Source: Sphingorhabdus profundilacus (GTDB taxonomy: Bacteria; Pseudomonadota; Alphaproteobacteria; Sphingomonadales; Sphingomonadaceae). Taken from it: a stretch of DNA of 64,000 bases. This document shows positions 55,701-64,000 of this stretch, in pieces; the stretch's first letter is position 1, and every line of letters begins with the position of its first letter. The notes below the pieces were generated by a model. It had not been told where the DNA came from, did not search any database, and was given only the letters and a program-made list of their open reading frames with translations. The stretch spans positions 1-64,000 of the forward strand of contig NZ_SDWJ01000002.1 of assembly GCF_009769755.1 (NCBI RefSeq), read 5' to 3'. The position numbers were made by a program, and so were the translations under genes.

Positions 55701-57272
55701 GTGCGCGGGCTGGTTGCCCTTTTCTTTGTGTTGGCCGCGACTCCCGTCGCGGCACAAACAATCATGGTTTCAGAACAGCCCGAGGCCGTCTCCCTCACCG
55801 TGTACCGCGGCGAGAAATATGGGGGGCAGCCCATTGATCCCAATTGGCCGACCGGTTACGCCCTTGTAACGGAAACACGCACACTCACCATTCCTGCAGG
55901 AGAAAGCGTCATACGCTTTGAAGGTGTCGCCGAAGGGATGTTCCCCGAAAGCGCAATCGTAACCGGCCTTCCCAATGGCGTGAAAGAAAAGAACCGCGAT
56001 GCACGGCTGTTATCGCCATTGGGGCTGGTGGATGCGTATCTGAAGCGGCAGGTGACGATTACCCGTACCGAACGGGCTACAGGAAAAACGCGCGAATTTC
56101 CGGCAATGATCACATCAGCGCCCGGTGGAGCCGTCATACTTCAAACCGGCGATGGCTATGAAGCCCTGCACTGCACAGGGTTGCCCGAAAGGATGACGTT
56201 TGCAGAAATACCATCCAACCTGTCTGCCAAACCCACTTTGTCGGTCATTACGCAAAGCGACAGGACGGTAACCGTCAAAGTTACCCTGACCTACATGGCC
56301 GCAGGATTTGACTGGGAAGCCAATTATATCGCACAGGTGCAGGATCGCGCGGTTGATGGCAAAGGCAAGGTCGACCTGTTCGCATGGCTGACCCTTGCCA
56401 ACGGAGGAAACCAGAATTTTATCAATGCCAATACCATGGCCATTGCTGGCAAGCCGAACCGAGAAGAGAGCAACCCTCAAGTCAAGCCGACAGGTGGCGG
56501 CCTGGAACTGAAATGCTGGCCCAACCAACGCACCCATGAAGTACCCTATAATTTCGGTTATATTCCAGCTCCTCCGCCTTCACCTGCACCTGCACCTGTT
56601 GCTTATATGGATGAAGAGAGCGATAATATTGTCGTTACCGCGCAACGGGTTCGGGGCGAAGCGATGGCATCCTTTTCTCCCGTCGCAGTGGTGGTCGCGG
56701 AGCAGGAAAATCTTGGCGATCTAAAGCTCTATCGCATTCCCGAACCGGTCACGGTCAACGCCAAGGGGCAAAAGCAGGTTGCGATGCTGGTCAAGCCCGG
56801 CGCGGCCTTTACACATCATTATGCCGCTTCGGTTCAAGATTATGCGATGGAAAGCCAGCCAATGACCTTGATGCTGCGCGGTAAAAACACAACCGAGAAG
56901 GGACTCGGACTTCCGATGCCGCAGGGCCAGATGATGGTATTTGAAAACAGCAAATATGGCCCCCTGCTCACTGGCGAAACTTCGCTGAAGGACCGTGCGG
57001 TCGGGGAAGATGTGGAAATCGCCGTCGGTACGTCTGTGGATGTTCGAATGAGTGTGACCCCGAAATCGGAAAAGGCATACAATCAACGTTGGGAAATCAA
57101 GATTACCAATGCCCGCATTACGCCTGTCAATATCGAGGTCGAGATCCCCTACGAACTGCGTAACAAATCGGCGGCAATAACCAAAATCGACGGGGTTCCA
57201 ACCTGGAAAACCACGGTCGCCGCCAGTGACAGCGCAACACTATCCTATACTATCAAGCTGGAGCGTGATTAG
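55701..57272 (+). CDS. Second DUF4139 domain exported protein
   Basis: A 523-residue exported protein with the same architecture as its upstream neighbour: signal peptide ('VALFFVLAATPVAAQ'), 'LTYMAAGFDWEANYIAQVQD' and a C-terminal 'RWEIKITNARITPVNIEVE'. It starts with GTG right after the previous stop; an ATG at 55653 overlapping that gene is an alternative. It differs from the first copy by an insertion rich in proline ('APPPSPAPAPVAYMDEES'). Its stop TAG uses the TA that flanks a MITE-like element. Confidence 0.82.
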   Translation: MRGLVALFFVLAATPVAAQTIMVSEQPEAVSLTVYRGEKYGGQPIDPNWPTGYALVTETRTLTIPAGESVIRFEGVAEGMFPESAIVTGLPNGVKEKNRDARLLSPLGLVDAYLKRQVTITRTERATGKTREFPAMITSAPGGAVILQTGDGYEALHCTGLPERMTFAEIPSNLSAKPTLSVITQSDRTVTVKVTLTYMAAGFDWEANYIAQVQDRAVDGKGKVDLFAWLTLANGGNQNFINANTMAIAGKPNREESNPQVKPTGGGLELKCWPNQRTHEVPYNFGYIPAPPPSPAPAPVAYMDEESDNIVVTAQRVRGEAMASFSPVAVVVAEQENLGDLKLYRIPEPVTVNAKGQKQVAMLVKPGAAFTHHYAASVQDYAMESQPMTLMLRGKNTTEKGLGLPMPQGQMMVFENSKYGPLLTGETSLKDRAVGEDVEIAVGTSVDVRMSVTPKSEKAYNQRWEIKITNARITPVNIEVEIPYELRNKSAAITKIDGVPTWKTTVAASDSATLSYTIKLERD

Positions 57273-57533
57273 GGTCAGGACCTATTAAAAGCACTTGCGA
57301 GGTTTGAGGCCATTTTGCTCATGGCAAGGAAGGAAGCCGCAGGGATATAGATATATCTCAAGGCTTTCTGACGCGGCCATGGGCAAAATGGGTCAAATCC
57401 TTCGGACGTCAAAATGGCTTTGATCTCGAACCAAAATACGTTTGCCGATAGAATGACTATCGGCGGCACGCATTTTAGTCCGATATCTTCGCCATTTTGA
57501 CGCCTCGCAAGTGCTTTTAATAGGTCCTAACCC
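57272..57533. mobile_element. 262-bp MITE-like element with 31-bp terminal inverted repeats
   Basis: GGGTCAGGACCTATTAAAAG... at 57272-57302 and its reverse complement at 57503-57533 match over 31 bases with one mismatch. TA flanks both sides (57270-57271 and 57534-57535), the target duplication typical of Tc1/mariner/IS630-type elements. It has no gene, so a transposase elsewhere must act on it. It lies between the stop codons of two convergent genes. Confidence 0.85.
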
Positions 57534-57928
57534 TAGCGCTCAGGCAGCGGCCGAGGCTTGTGCTGTTCGTCCAGAGCCACAAAGGTGAATAAACCTTCGG
57601 TCACTTTCACTTCCTGTTGTCCCCGTTCCCGTGTCGCAATCACTTCGATGCGGATGCCCATTGACGTTCGTCCGCGCCGCTCGAGCGAGGCATAGACCGA
57701 GATGATATCGCGCAGCAAAATCGGCGCAATAAATTCCATTTTTTCAATGGCAACGGTTGCACAGGCGCCCTGCGACACACGACCTGCAACAATTCCACCA
57801 GCCTGATCCATGACGCCCAGCACCCAACCGCCAAATATATGCCCGTTGGCATTGATGTCGCTAGGGCCGGGTATGACCCTTAAAACCGGGTCGGATCTTT
57901 TGGGTAGATTTCGGACATTGTCGTTCAC
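57533..57928 (-). CDS. Acyl-CoA thioesterase, YciA-like hotdog
   Basis: A 131-residue hotdog-fold thioesterase. 'HIFGGWVLGVMDQAGGIVAG' holds the catalytic Asp-containing motif and 'RRGRTSMGIRIEVIATRERG' follows as in YciA/acyl-CoA thioester hydrolases. It would cleave acyl-CoA thioesters in the cytoplasm. It overlaps the next (upstream on the minus strand) small membrane protein by four bases. The stop codon TAG lies at the element boundary. Confidence 0.9.
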   Translation of the reverse strand: MNDNVRNLPKRSDPVLRVIPGPSDINANGHIFGGWVLGVMDQAGGIVAGRVSQGACATVAIEKMEFIAPILLRDIISVYASLERRGRTSMGIRIEVIATRERGQQEVKVTEGLFTFVALDEQHKPRPLPER

Positions 57929-58218
57929 CGGTCTGCTTCTTCCTTAAACTGGTCTTCAATGGATTCATCATGGCCCGACCCGCTGGACAAAAACACCAGC
58001 CCCATAAGAGCTGCCGTCAACATGATCGACACCGTGATGGCACCTGCTGTTGCAATATAGAAATGGATGGAAACCATGCCGTTGTTCCACCAAAAACTAC
58101 CCAAAGCGATGGCTGTAACCAGCACGGTGACTGCGAACATCCACCGCATCAAGCGCCAATAGCGCTTCCAGGCGAAACGGGCATATTCGGGGTCATCGAG
58201 GCGAGAGGGTTGAGTCAT
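57925..58218 (-). CDS. Small two-helix membrane protein
   Basis: A 97-residue protein with two hydrophobic segments ('MFAVTVLVTAIALGSFWW' and 'TVSIMLTAALMGLVFLSS') around a short loop. The N-terminus is polar and the C-terminus acidic. No family was recognised. It overlaps the thioesterase gene by four bases (ATGA), so the two should be co-translated. It is divergent from the CBS-domain gene, sharing a 63-base gap. Confidence 0.75.
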   Translation of the reverse strand: MTQPSRLDDPEYARFAWKRYWRLMRWMFAVTVLVTAIALGSFWWNNGMVSIHFYIATAGAITVSIMLTAALMGLVFLSSGSGHDESIEDQFKEEADR

Positions 58219-58281
58219 ATCCTTGCGAAGCGCGCTTTATGCTATAATGTCAACAATGGGCAAGACGAGAGGAGATCGGTT

Positions 58282-58710
58282 ATGACAATTTCAGCGATTT
58301 TAAGCGGGCGGACAGGCGACGTATTTTCAGCCGAACCCCATGAAAGCGTCGGCGAAGTTGTTGCCCGTCTGGCGGAAAACCGGATTGGTGCTTTACCCGT
58401 CATTGACGGTCCGGCCGTTGTCGGCATTTTTTCGGAGCGCGATATAGTATATGGCGTTGCAAAACACGGCGCAGCGTTTTTGGCAAAAACCGTGGGCGAA
58501 ACGATGACCGCACCGGCGATTACGGTGACGTCAGATTCAGCGATTCTTTCAGCACTGTCCCTGATGACACGCCGCCGGATCCGCCATTTACCCGTCGTCG
58601 ATCAAGGCCGCCTGACAGGATTTGTCTCTATCGGTGATCTTGTAAAACACCGTATCGAAAAAATCGAAGCCGAAGCGGCGGCGATGCGCGACTATATCAG
58701 CATGGCCTGA
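58282..58710 (+). CDS. CBS-domain protein
   Basis: A 142-residue protein consisting of two CBS motifs. 'DVFSAEPHESVGEVVARLAE' with 'RIGALPVIDGPAVVGIFSER' make the first and 'APAITVTSDSAILSALSLMT' with 'RRIRHLPVVDQGRLTGFVSI' the second. Pairs of CBS motifs bind adenosine nucleotides and sense energy state. AGGAG lies before the ATG at 58282. It is convergent with the next gene, from which it is separated by four bases. Confidence 0.92.
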   Translation: MTISAILSGRTGDVFSAEPHESVGEVVARLAENRIGALPVIDGPAVVGIFSERDIVYGVAKHGAAFLAKTVGETMTAPAITVTSDSAILSALSLMTRRRIRHLPVVDQGRLTGFVSIGDLVKHRIEKIEAEAAAMRDYISMA

Positions 58711-58714
58711 ATGA

Positions 58715-59449
58715 TCATTGTGCGGCAGATGGCTGGGAAGCCGCTGGCGACGACATCACGGGATCTGGCGTAGACATAATGGCCGCAGCGGGCGCATATT
58801 TCATGTTCCAGTCCGCCAAATCCCGCTCATATTGGGCATATGAGTCAAAGAAGCGAATGAAGATACCGTCCAGATCACTCAAGCCGCCTATGGCATATTC
58901 AGGAAGCGCAGCCTGCGGGACCATATTTGCTTCGGTTACTTTTCGCAGGGCGGCATCGCAATATTCAGACCGGATTGGCGGCAAGGCGAAGTAATTATAG
59001 AGATCAGTCAATTTGGTGTCGCGGACACGCAAACCGTTTTGGCCAGGGAATCGGGCGATATATTCGCGATCTACTGCCTTGCTGCTTTTCGACAATTGCA
59101 CCTTATGGGTCAGGATGAATTTGTTATAATGCGTCGCAATCTGGCCCCAAACCGGTCCCTGGCAATTTAGTGCTGCGACATTAAGCGCCGAACGGAAATG
59201 CCAAATTTGTTCGTCGCGACTAAGCCCCCGATTTGGGGTCATGCGGACTCCGTCCGGGCCGACAGATGGAATCTTCATCGTGGTTGCGGCACCTCTTGGG
59301 GGGCGCGGCATCACCGGCGGTGGCGGCGGCGGGGCAACAACGGGCGGCGGCGGCGGGGCGATTACGACCGGCTTGGGAACCGGCGCGCACGAGGAGACGA
59401 CCGCGACGGCAAAAACAATGGCTGCCAGATCTTTATAACCACGACGCAT
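58715..59449 (-). CDS. Proline-rich lipoprotein
   Basis: A 244-residue lipoprotein: signal 'RGYKDLAAIVFAVAVVSSCA' with lipobox SSC, then a proline-rich linker ('PPPPPVVAPPPPPPVMPRPP') and a helical body with 'RSALNVAALNCQGPVWGQIA' and 'YIARFPGQNGLRVRDTKLTD'. Several cysteines are in the body. No known family was recognised. The ATG ending at 59449 has GGAG eight bases before it. The polyproline linker is typical of proteins spanning the periplasm. Confidence 0.78.
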   Translation of the reverse strand: MRRGYKDLAAIVFAVAVVSSCAPVPKPVVIAPPPPPVVAPPPPPPVMPRPPRGAATTMKIPSVGPDGVRMTPNRGLSRDEQIWHFRSALNVAALNCQGPVWGQIATHYNKFILTHKVQLSKSSKAVDREYIARFPGQNGLRVRDTKLTDLYNYFALPPIRSEYCDAALRKVTEANMVPQAALPEYAIGGLSDLDGIFIRFFDSYAQYERDLADWNMKYAPAAAIMSTPDPVMSSPAASQPSAAQ

Positions 59450-59527
59450 GAATATATCTCCAACCGATGATGGCCTTCCCAACAGGATTTTCACGGCAAT
59501 GAAAAGCCCTGTTTGACGAGGCGCGTC

Positions 59528-59557
59528 AATAAAAAGGCCCAGCGGTTTCCCGCCGGG
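59528..59557 (-). terminator. Rho-independent terminator after the BAX1-I gene
   Basis: On the minus strand GGCCCGGCGG and CCGCTGGGCC pair with a short loop and one mismatch, followed by TTTTT. It lies 40 bases after the BAX1-I stop and separates it from the lipoprotein gene downstream. Confidence 0.75.
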
Positions 59558-59595
59558 CCATATTGTACTTTTGCAACCTTAACCGAAGGTGACTT

Positions 59596-60345
59596 TTAGT
59601 CGCGGTTACCCATGAAACTAAGCAGGAACTGGAACATATTAATAAAGTCCAGATACAGGTTCAGGGCACCCATGATGGCGGCCTTGCCGATGAAGTCCGA
59701 ATCCGAATTGCGAAGTTGCAGATAGGTGTTCTTGATCATCTGCGTGTCGTACACGGTTAGCCCTGCAAAGATCAGAACGCCAACCGCGCTAACAACCCAC
59801 TGCAGCGTGCTCGATTGGAACCATATATTAGCCAGCGACGCAACGATCAGGCCGACAAGGCCCATTATCAGGAACGTGCCAATGCCGCTCAAATCCTTCT
59901 TGGTAGTGTAACCGACAAGGCTAAGCCCGGCAAAAGCGGCCGCAGTTGCAAAGAACGTCGTTGCGATCGACGCCCCTGTGTAAACAAGGAAGATCGTCGA
60001 CATCGACAGACCCATCAGGCCTGCAAAACCCCAGAAACAGGCTTGCAATGCCGGAGTAGACAGCTTGTTCAAACCGAAGTTCATCACCAGGATGAGCGCC
60101 AGCGGCGACAGGATGATAACCCAGCGCAGAATGCCACCATTGCTCATCACGTCTTGGCCAAAGGCACTGCCGGCAAACAGCATCGCGACGATACCGGTCA
60201 ACAGCACGCCCGACGCCATATAATTGTAAACCTTGAGCATGTGCGCGCGAAGCCCGGCGTCGATTGCGACATCACCGGCGTGCGTGCCTACACCTGCAAG
60301 ACTTGACTGGGTCCCGGTTACCCGTGGATCGGACCACTGTGCCAT
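59596..60345 (-). CDS. BAX1-I/YccA family membrane protein
   Basis: A 249-residue protein with seven hydrophobic segments, as in the Bax inhibitor-1 family. 'TTFFATAAAFAGLSLVGYTT' and 'AAIMGALNLYLDFINMFQFL' are family motifs. These proteins modulate membrane ion homeostasis or protease FtsH in bacteria; the exact role is uncertain. GAGGAGA precedes the ATG ending at 60345, fixing the start. A separate truncated copy of a related gene lies at 14934. Confidence 0.9.
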   Translation of the reverse strand: MAQWSDPRVTGTQSSLAGVGTHAGDVAIDAGLRAHMLKVYNYMASGVLLTGIVAMLFAGSAFGQDVMSNGGILRWVIILSPLALILVMNFGLNKLSTPALQACFWGFAGLMGLSMSTIFLVYTGASIATTFFATAAAFAGLSLVGYTTKKDLSGIGTFLIMGLVGLIVASLANIWFQSSTLQWVVSAVGVLIFAGLTVYDTQMIKNTYLQLRNSDSDFIGKAAIMGALNLYLDFINMFQFLLSFMGNRD

Positions 60346-60575
60346 GACAAAATTCTCCTCAAAACACGGCACCATAGCCGCATGTCCGCAATATTGGATG
60401 GAATTGCTCCAATTTCAAGCAAAACACGACATGGCATTTCGGGTTTTTTTGCAAAAACTATCATGGAAGGGCATCACCGGCCATTGCGAAGTCGAATGGC
60501 AATTCAGGTTGCACGACAATTTTGTTCTGCTAGCCATGATAATAATCGGCGAAAACAGCCACCAAGGAGAGAGAT

Positions 60576-62195
60576 GTGAGTGATACGGTTGAAAGCGCGA
60601 AGCCGAACGCTGAAGCCGGTCAGGTCGCCACGCCCCTGCCGGAAGCCAGCGGTTATAGCTGGTATGTGCTGGGTGTTTTGGTGGTGGTTTACATCCTCAA
60701 CTTCATTGATCGCCAGATTCTCAGTATCCTCGCCGTCGATATAAAGGCTGACCTTGGCCTGACCGATTCTGACATGGGATTTCTGGGGGGGGCTGCATTT
60801 GCCGTTTTCTACGCATTGTTCGGCATCCCGCTGGGCCGACTGGCAGATAATTGGAGCCGGGTGAAACTGCTGTCCATCGGTCTCGCTTTATGGTCGCTTA
60901 TGACCGCGTTATCGGGGTTTGCCCGCAATCAGGTCGAACTCACCATCGCCAGAATGGGGGTCGGTGTGGGTGAAGCAACGGCAAGTCCAACCGCTTATTC
61001 CCTGATTTCCGACTATTTTCCCAAAAGACAGCGGGCCACGGCGTTGGCCATTTATTCATCAGGCCTCTATATCGGGGGCGGGGTATCGCTGTTTATCGGG
61101 GCCTTGATCGTCAAGGCCTGGAATCAGGCCTATCCCGACGGCGGGCCTATGGGTCTGGTAGGGTGGCAGGCTGCATTTCTCGCGGTCGGTATACCCGGCG
61201 TCATCGTCGCTTTGTGGGTTGCAAGCCTGCGTGAACCCAAGCGCGGGGCGATGGACGGTTTGGATACCCAAGGTTCACCCGCACCATTCCGCGCATTTGC
61301 CAGCGACCTTTCGATGATTGTACCGCCTTTTACGATCATAGGCGCATGGCAACGCGGGATATCGGCTTTTGTCATTAACATCATGACGGGCGCTGCTATT
61401 GCCGCTTTTGCCTATTGGATGATCCAGCTCACCGGGAATTTTCCGCAATGGTCAGCGGTCGGTTTCGGATATTATGCTGTCTTTTCCTGGGCATCGGCGT
61501 TGCGGGCCAAGGACCCTGCAACTTTTAGGCTGATTTGGGGAACACCTGCCTTTATCTGCACGACATTGGGGTATGGACTGGTCGCCCTGGCGGCCTATGC
61601 GCTTGCATTCTGGTCGGCACCCTATGCGGAAATCATCCTGAAATTGCCAAAGCAGGAATTGGCGCTGATTTTGGGCGCCAATGGTGCTTTGAGCGGATTT
61701 CTGGGTGTCATTTTAGGCGGCGCCATTGCAGATGCGTTACGCACCAAAATCCCGGCGGGGCGAATCTTGGTCATCATACTCGGTGTTGTCGGTCCCATTC
61801 TTCCCATATGGATCGGCTATACAACAGAAAATGCCACGCTCTTCTATATCATGAATTTTGTAGCCGCCATGCTGGGCGCGACAGCGCTGGGTGCGGCGGC
61901 GGCTACCACCCAGGATCTCGTCCTGCCACGCATGCGCGGCACCGCGACTGCTGCGTTTTTCCTTGGCACGACCCTCGTAGGCCTCTCTTTTGGCCCTTAT
62001 ATGGTAGGCCAGATTTCAGATCTGACCGGAACAATGGTTGACGGCAAACTGGTCGGCAATTTGCGGGTCGGCATCCTGTCATTGATCGCGGTCACACCAA
62101 TTGCGGTGACATTGCTCGTCTTTGCCTATCGCCTTGTCCCCAAAGCGGAAGCCAGCATCGTCGAACGCGCGCGTGACGCCGGGGAAGCTATTTAA
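60576..62195 (+). CDS. MFS transporter (spinster-like)
   Basis: A 539-residue membrane transporter, somewhat longer than usual for MFS (about 12 helices plus an insertion). It contains 'LNFIDRQILSILAVDIKADL' near the N-terminus and 'GVGVGEATASPTAYSLISDY', typical of the spinster-like subgroup. AAGGAGAG lies before the GTG start. It lies 80 bases upstream of an acyl-CoA dehydrogenase and may import an organic acid or lipid. Confidence 0.9.
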   Translation: MSDTVESAKPNAEAGQVATPLPEASGYSWYVLGVLVVVYILNFIDRQILSILAVDIKADLGLTDSDMGFLGGAAFAVFYALFGIPLGRLADNWSRVKLLSIGLALWSLMTALSGFARNQVELTIARMGVGVGEATASPTAYSLISDYFPKRQRATALAIYSSGLYIGGGVSLFIGALIVKAWNQAYPDGGPMGLVGWQAAFLAVGIPGVIVALWVASLREPKRGAMDGLDTQGSPAPFRAFASDLSMIVPPFTIIGAWQRGISAFVINIMTGAAIAAFAYWMIQLTGNFPQWSAVGFGYYAVFSWASALRAKDPATFRLIWGTPAFICTTLGYGLVALAAYALAFWSAPYAEIILKLPKQELALILGANGALSGFLGVILGGAIADALRTKIPAGRILVIILGVVGPILPIWIGYTTENATLFYIMNFVAAMLGATALGAAAATTQDLVLPRMRGTATAAFFLGTTLVGLSFGPYMVGQISDLTGTMVDGKLVGNLRVGILSLIAVTPIAVTLLVFAYRLVPKAEASIVERARDAGEAI

Positions 62196-62274
62196 TCGCT
62201 CGATTAAATTCTACTTGACCCTAACGTCAGCTTGTTGTCTCTAGCTTCATCAAAGATACAATCTGGAGAGTCCC

Positions 62275-63429
62275 ATGTCGCTCGATACCATCCCGCGTAC
62301 TGCCTATAATGAAGACCATGAGGCATTTCGCCAATCGGTCCGTCAGTTCCTTTTAAAGGAAGTAGCCCCGAACGCGAAGCAGTGGCAGGAAGATGGCATA
62401 GTTCCCAAATCGATCTGGCCAAAAGCCGGTGAGGTTGGAATGCTCTGCCCCACCGTACCAGCCGAATATGGTGGCCTGGGACTCGATTTCGGGTACAATG
62501 CCATTGTTGACGAAGAGTCGGCTTATTATGGCGGCGCTGCGACGGGTTTCTCCCTGCAATCAGACATCGTCGTCAATTATCTGGTCAGCTATGGAAGCGA
62601 GGAACAGAAAAAGCACTGGCTACCCAAGATGATATCGGGCGAGGTGATAACCGCCATCGCGATGACCGAGCCGGGCACAGGATCAGACCTGCAAGGCATG
62701 AAGGCCACCGCCCGCAAAGATGGCAATCATTATGTCATCAACGGCAGCAAAACCTATATCACCAACGGCCAGAATGCGGACCTCATTCTTGTATGCGTCA
62801 AAACCGACACCGAAGTCCAACCTGCGTGGAAGGGCATGTCGATCGTTTTGGTCGAGGCTGACCGCGAAGGTTTCAAACGGGGCCGCAATCTCGACAAAAT
62901 CGGCATGGACGAAGCCGATACATCGGAGCTTTTCTTTGAAGATGTCCGTGTGCCGATGACCAATTGCCTTGGCGAAGAAGGCAAGGGTTTCATCTATCTG
63001 ATGAGCGAACTGCCGCAAGAACGGCTTTCCATCGCGGTTTCTGCGATGGCCAGCACGCAAAAGGCGTTTGACGAAACCGTCGCCTTTGCACGCGAACGGA
63101 TCGTGTTCGGCAAACCATTGCTGGATTTCCAGAACACCCGGTTCGTTCTGGCGGACATCAAGTCAAAGCTGCAGGTGGGCTGGGCGCATCTCGATTGGGC
63201 GCTCAACCGCCATTATAAAAAGGAACTGACCGCCGAAGAAGGTGCGGCGGCCAAGCTGTGGCATACCGAATTGCAATGGGAAGTTGTCGATGCCTGCCTG
63301 CAATTGCATGGCGGTGCAGGCTATATGAATGAATACCCCATCGCCCGTATGTGGCGCGGTGCGCGTGTTACACGGATTTTCGGTGGCACAAGCGAGATTA
63401 TGAAGGAGTTGATAGGTCGGGGGCTGTAA
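62275..63429 (+). CDS. Acyl-CoA dehydrogenase
   Basis: A 384-residue flavoenzyme that introduces the first double bond in beta-oxidation. It has 'AIAMTEPGTGSDLQGMKATA' and 'YITNGQNADLILVCVKTDTE' of the FAD-binding core, and the C-terminal 'LQLHGGAGYMNEYPIARMWR' followed by 'FGGTSEIMKELIG'. GGAGAG precedes the ATG. The closest neighbours are a transporter and a thioesterase, so a small fatty-acid-use operon is plausible. Confidence 0.93.
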   Translation: MSLDTIPRTAYNEDHEAFRQSVRQFLLKEVAPNAKQWQEDGIVPKSIWPKAGEVGMLCPTVPAEYGGLGLDFGYNAIVDEESAYYGGAATGFSLQSDIVVNYLVSYGSEEQKKHWLPKMISGEVITAIAMTEPGTGSDLQGMKATARKDGNHYVINGSKTYITNGQNADLILVCVKTDTEVQPAWKGMSIVLVEADREGFKRGRNLDKIGMDEADTSELFFEDVRVPMTNCLGEEGKGFIYLMSELPQERLSIAVSAMASTQKAFDETVAFARERIVFGKPLLDFQNTRFVLADIKSKLQVGWAHLDWALNRHYKKELTAEEGAAAKLWHTELQWEVVDACLQLHGGAGYMNEYPIARMWRGARVTRIFGGTSEIMKELIGRGL

Positions 63430-63448
63430 GTGCGCTCACCCTTCGCTG

Positions 63449-63532
63449 CCGTTTGTATCGAGCGCAGTCGAGACATCCATAGTCCGTGCGCGCCTTATGG
63501 GCCACTCGACTGCGATTGAGGCGGACGGATAT
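63449..63532. repeat. Degenerate palindromic repeat between acyl-CoA dehydrogenase and thioesterase genes
   Basis: GCCGTTTGTATCGAGCGCAG with TCGAGACATCC (63449 onward) resembles the uvrA repeat unit CCGTTCGTGTCGAGCGTAGT. A loosely inverted partner (ACTCGACTGCGATTGAGGCG) ends near 63532. It is an eroded relative of the repeat seen inside uvrA. Confidence 0.6.
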
Positions 63533-63554
63533 GGACGAATAGAAAGTAATATGA

Positions 63555-63986
63555 ATGCCAAAACCCCAGACATGGCAACTTGATCCATCAAGTTACCCGT
63601 TCAACCACCGAACCGAAACACGATTTGCCGACATGGATGTGCTGGGACATATCAACAATGTGTCGATGGCTGGGCTGTTCGAACATGGCCGCGGTATGTT
63701 CAACCATGCCATCGAAGTGCAACGCAGGGCCGCAGGTCAGCGCTGGTTGATCGTCAGCGTATCGTTGGATTATATCGCTGAGGCGCATTTCCCGGAACAT
63801 GTCGATGTGGCCAGCGGCATATTGAGAATTGGCAGCAGCAGTTGGGACATTGCCTCCGCCGCTTTCCAGGGCGGGGCGTGCAAGGCGACGTGCATTACTA
63901 CGATTGTTTTGACCGACGCCAATGGTCCGACCGCAATCAATCCAGATTTACGCGCGGAATTCGAACGTCTGGCTGTTCGCCGTTAA
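63555..63986 (+). CDS. Acyl-CoA thioesterase, 4HBT hotdog family
   Basis: A 143-residue hotdog thioesterase. 'ETRFADMDVLGHINNVSMAG' holds the conserved catalytic Asp in a 4-hydroxybenzoyl-CoA thioesterase-like motif and 'VSVSLDYIAEAHFPEHVDVA' the second strand. It may hydrolyse acyl-CoA. The gene follows the acyl-CoA dehydrogenase on the same strand after 125 bases that hold a degenerate repeat, and is complete before the window ends. Confidence 0.9.
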   Translation: MPKPQTWQLDPSSYPFNHRTETRFADMDVLGHINNVSMAGLFEHGRGMFNHAIEVQRRAAGQRWLIVSVSLDYIAEAHFPEHVDVASGILRIGSSSWDIASAAFQGGACKATCITTIVLTDANGPTAINPDLRAEFERLAVRR

Positions 63987-64000
63987 TCATCCCGTGAAAT

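Overview
This is a high-GC chromosomal segment from an alphaproteobacterium, most likely a member of the Sphingomonadales (family Sphingomonadaceae). The supporting signs are an alphaproteobacterial LexA box of the form GAAC-N7-GAAC upstream of uvrA, a prmC/DUF4167 pair, FecIR/TonB-receptor regulation with an STN-domain receptor, and CACCCTGAA...TTCAGGGTG palindromes scattered between genes. No rRNA, tRNA or CRISPR array was recognised. The genus cannot be fixed by reading alone.

Layout. 0.2-4.4 kb: a three-gene EmrB/EmrA/OprM-type efflux operon. 4.6-14.7 kb: ten collinear minus-strand genes. Read in transcription order they are a thermostable-hemolysin-family protein, an AMP-ligase fused to a heme-oxygenase-like domain, an SDR, a TPR protein and a methyltransferase, then a FecI sigma factor, FecR, a TonB-dependent receptor, Cu/Zn superoxide dismutase and a membrane protein. 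The first five look like an uncharacterised small-molecule pathway; the next three are a surface-signalling uptake module. 14.9-16.7 kb: a scar region with a 25-residue remnant of a BAX1-I gene abutting a headless LysR fragment, then two small genes and repeat-rich non-coding DNA. 16.7-24.4 kb: lipid and housekeeping genes (AraC regulator, thioesterase, cyclopropane synthase, rlmN, phosphatase, dnaN) and a VapBC toxin-antitoxin pair. 24.4-29.6 kb: D-aminoacylase, ICMT-like methyltransferase and OPT peptide transporter, plausibly peptide scavenging. 29.6-39.4 kb: malate synthase G, a ManA-like isomerase, argG, trxB, ferredoxin, nucleoside transporter and NUDIX.

39.4-42.8 kb holds an ECF sigma factor, a putative anti-sigma factor with LTxxQ-type motifs, a divergent beta-barrel protein and a downstream exported protein. 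Three copies of one promoter-like motif with identical geometry point to all of them, so this is probably a small envelope-stress regulon. 43-47.1 kb: an L,D-transpeptidase-like protein and uvrA, which carries a palindromic repeat in frame. 47.1-49.3 kb: an AT-rich two-gene cassette (HEPN-like protein plus DGQHR-like protein), the best candidate here for an undescribed defence or toxin-antitoxin-like unit. 49.5-64 kb: PhoA-type alkaline phosphatase with a Pho box, a fasciclin protein, prmC, tandem DUF4139 proteins, a 262-bp MITE-like element inserted exactly in overlapping stop codons, thioesterases, a CBS protein, an intact BAX1-I protein, an MFS transporter and an acyl-CoA dehydrogenase.
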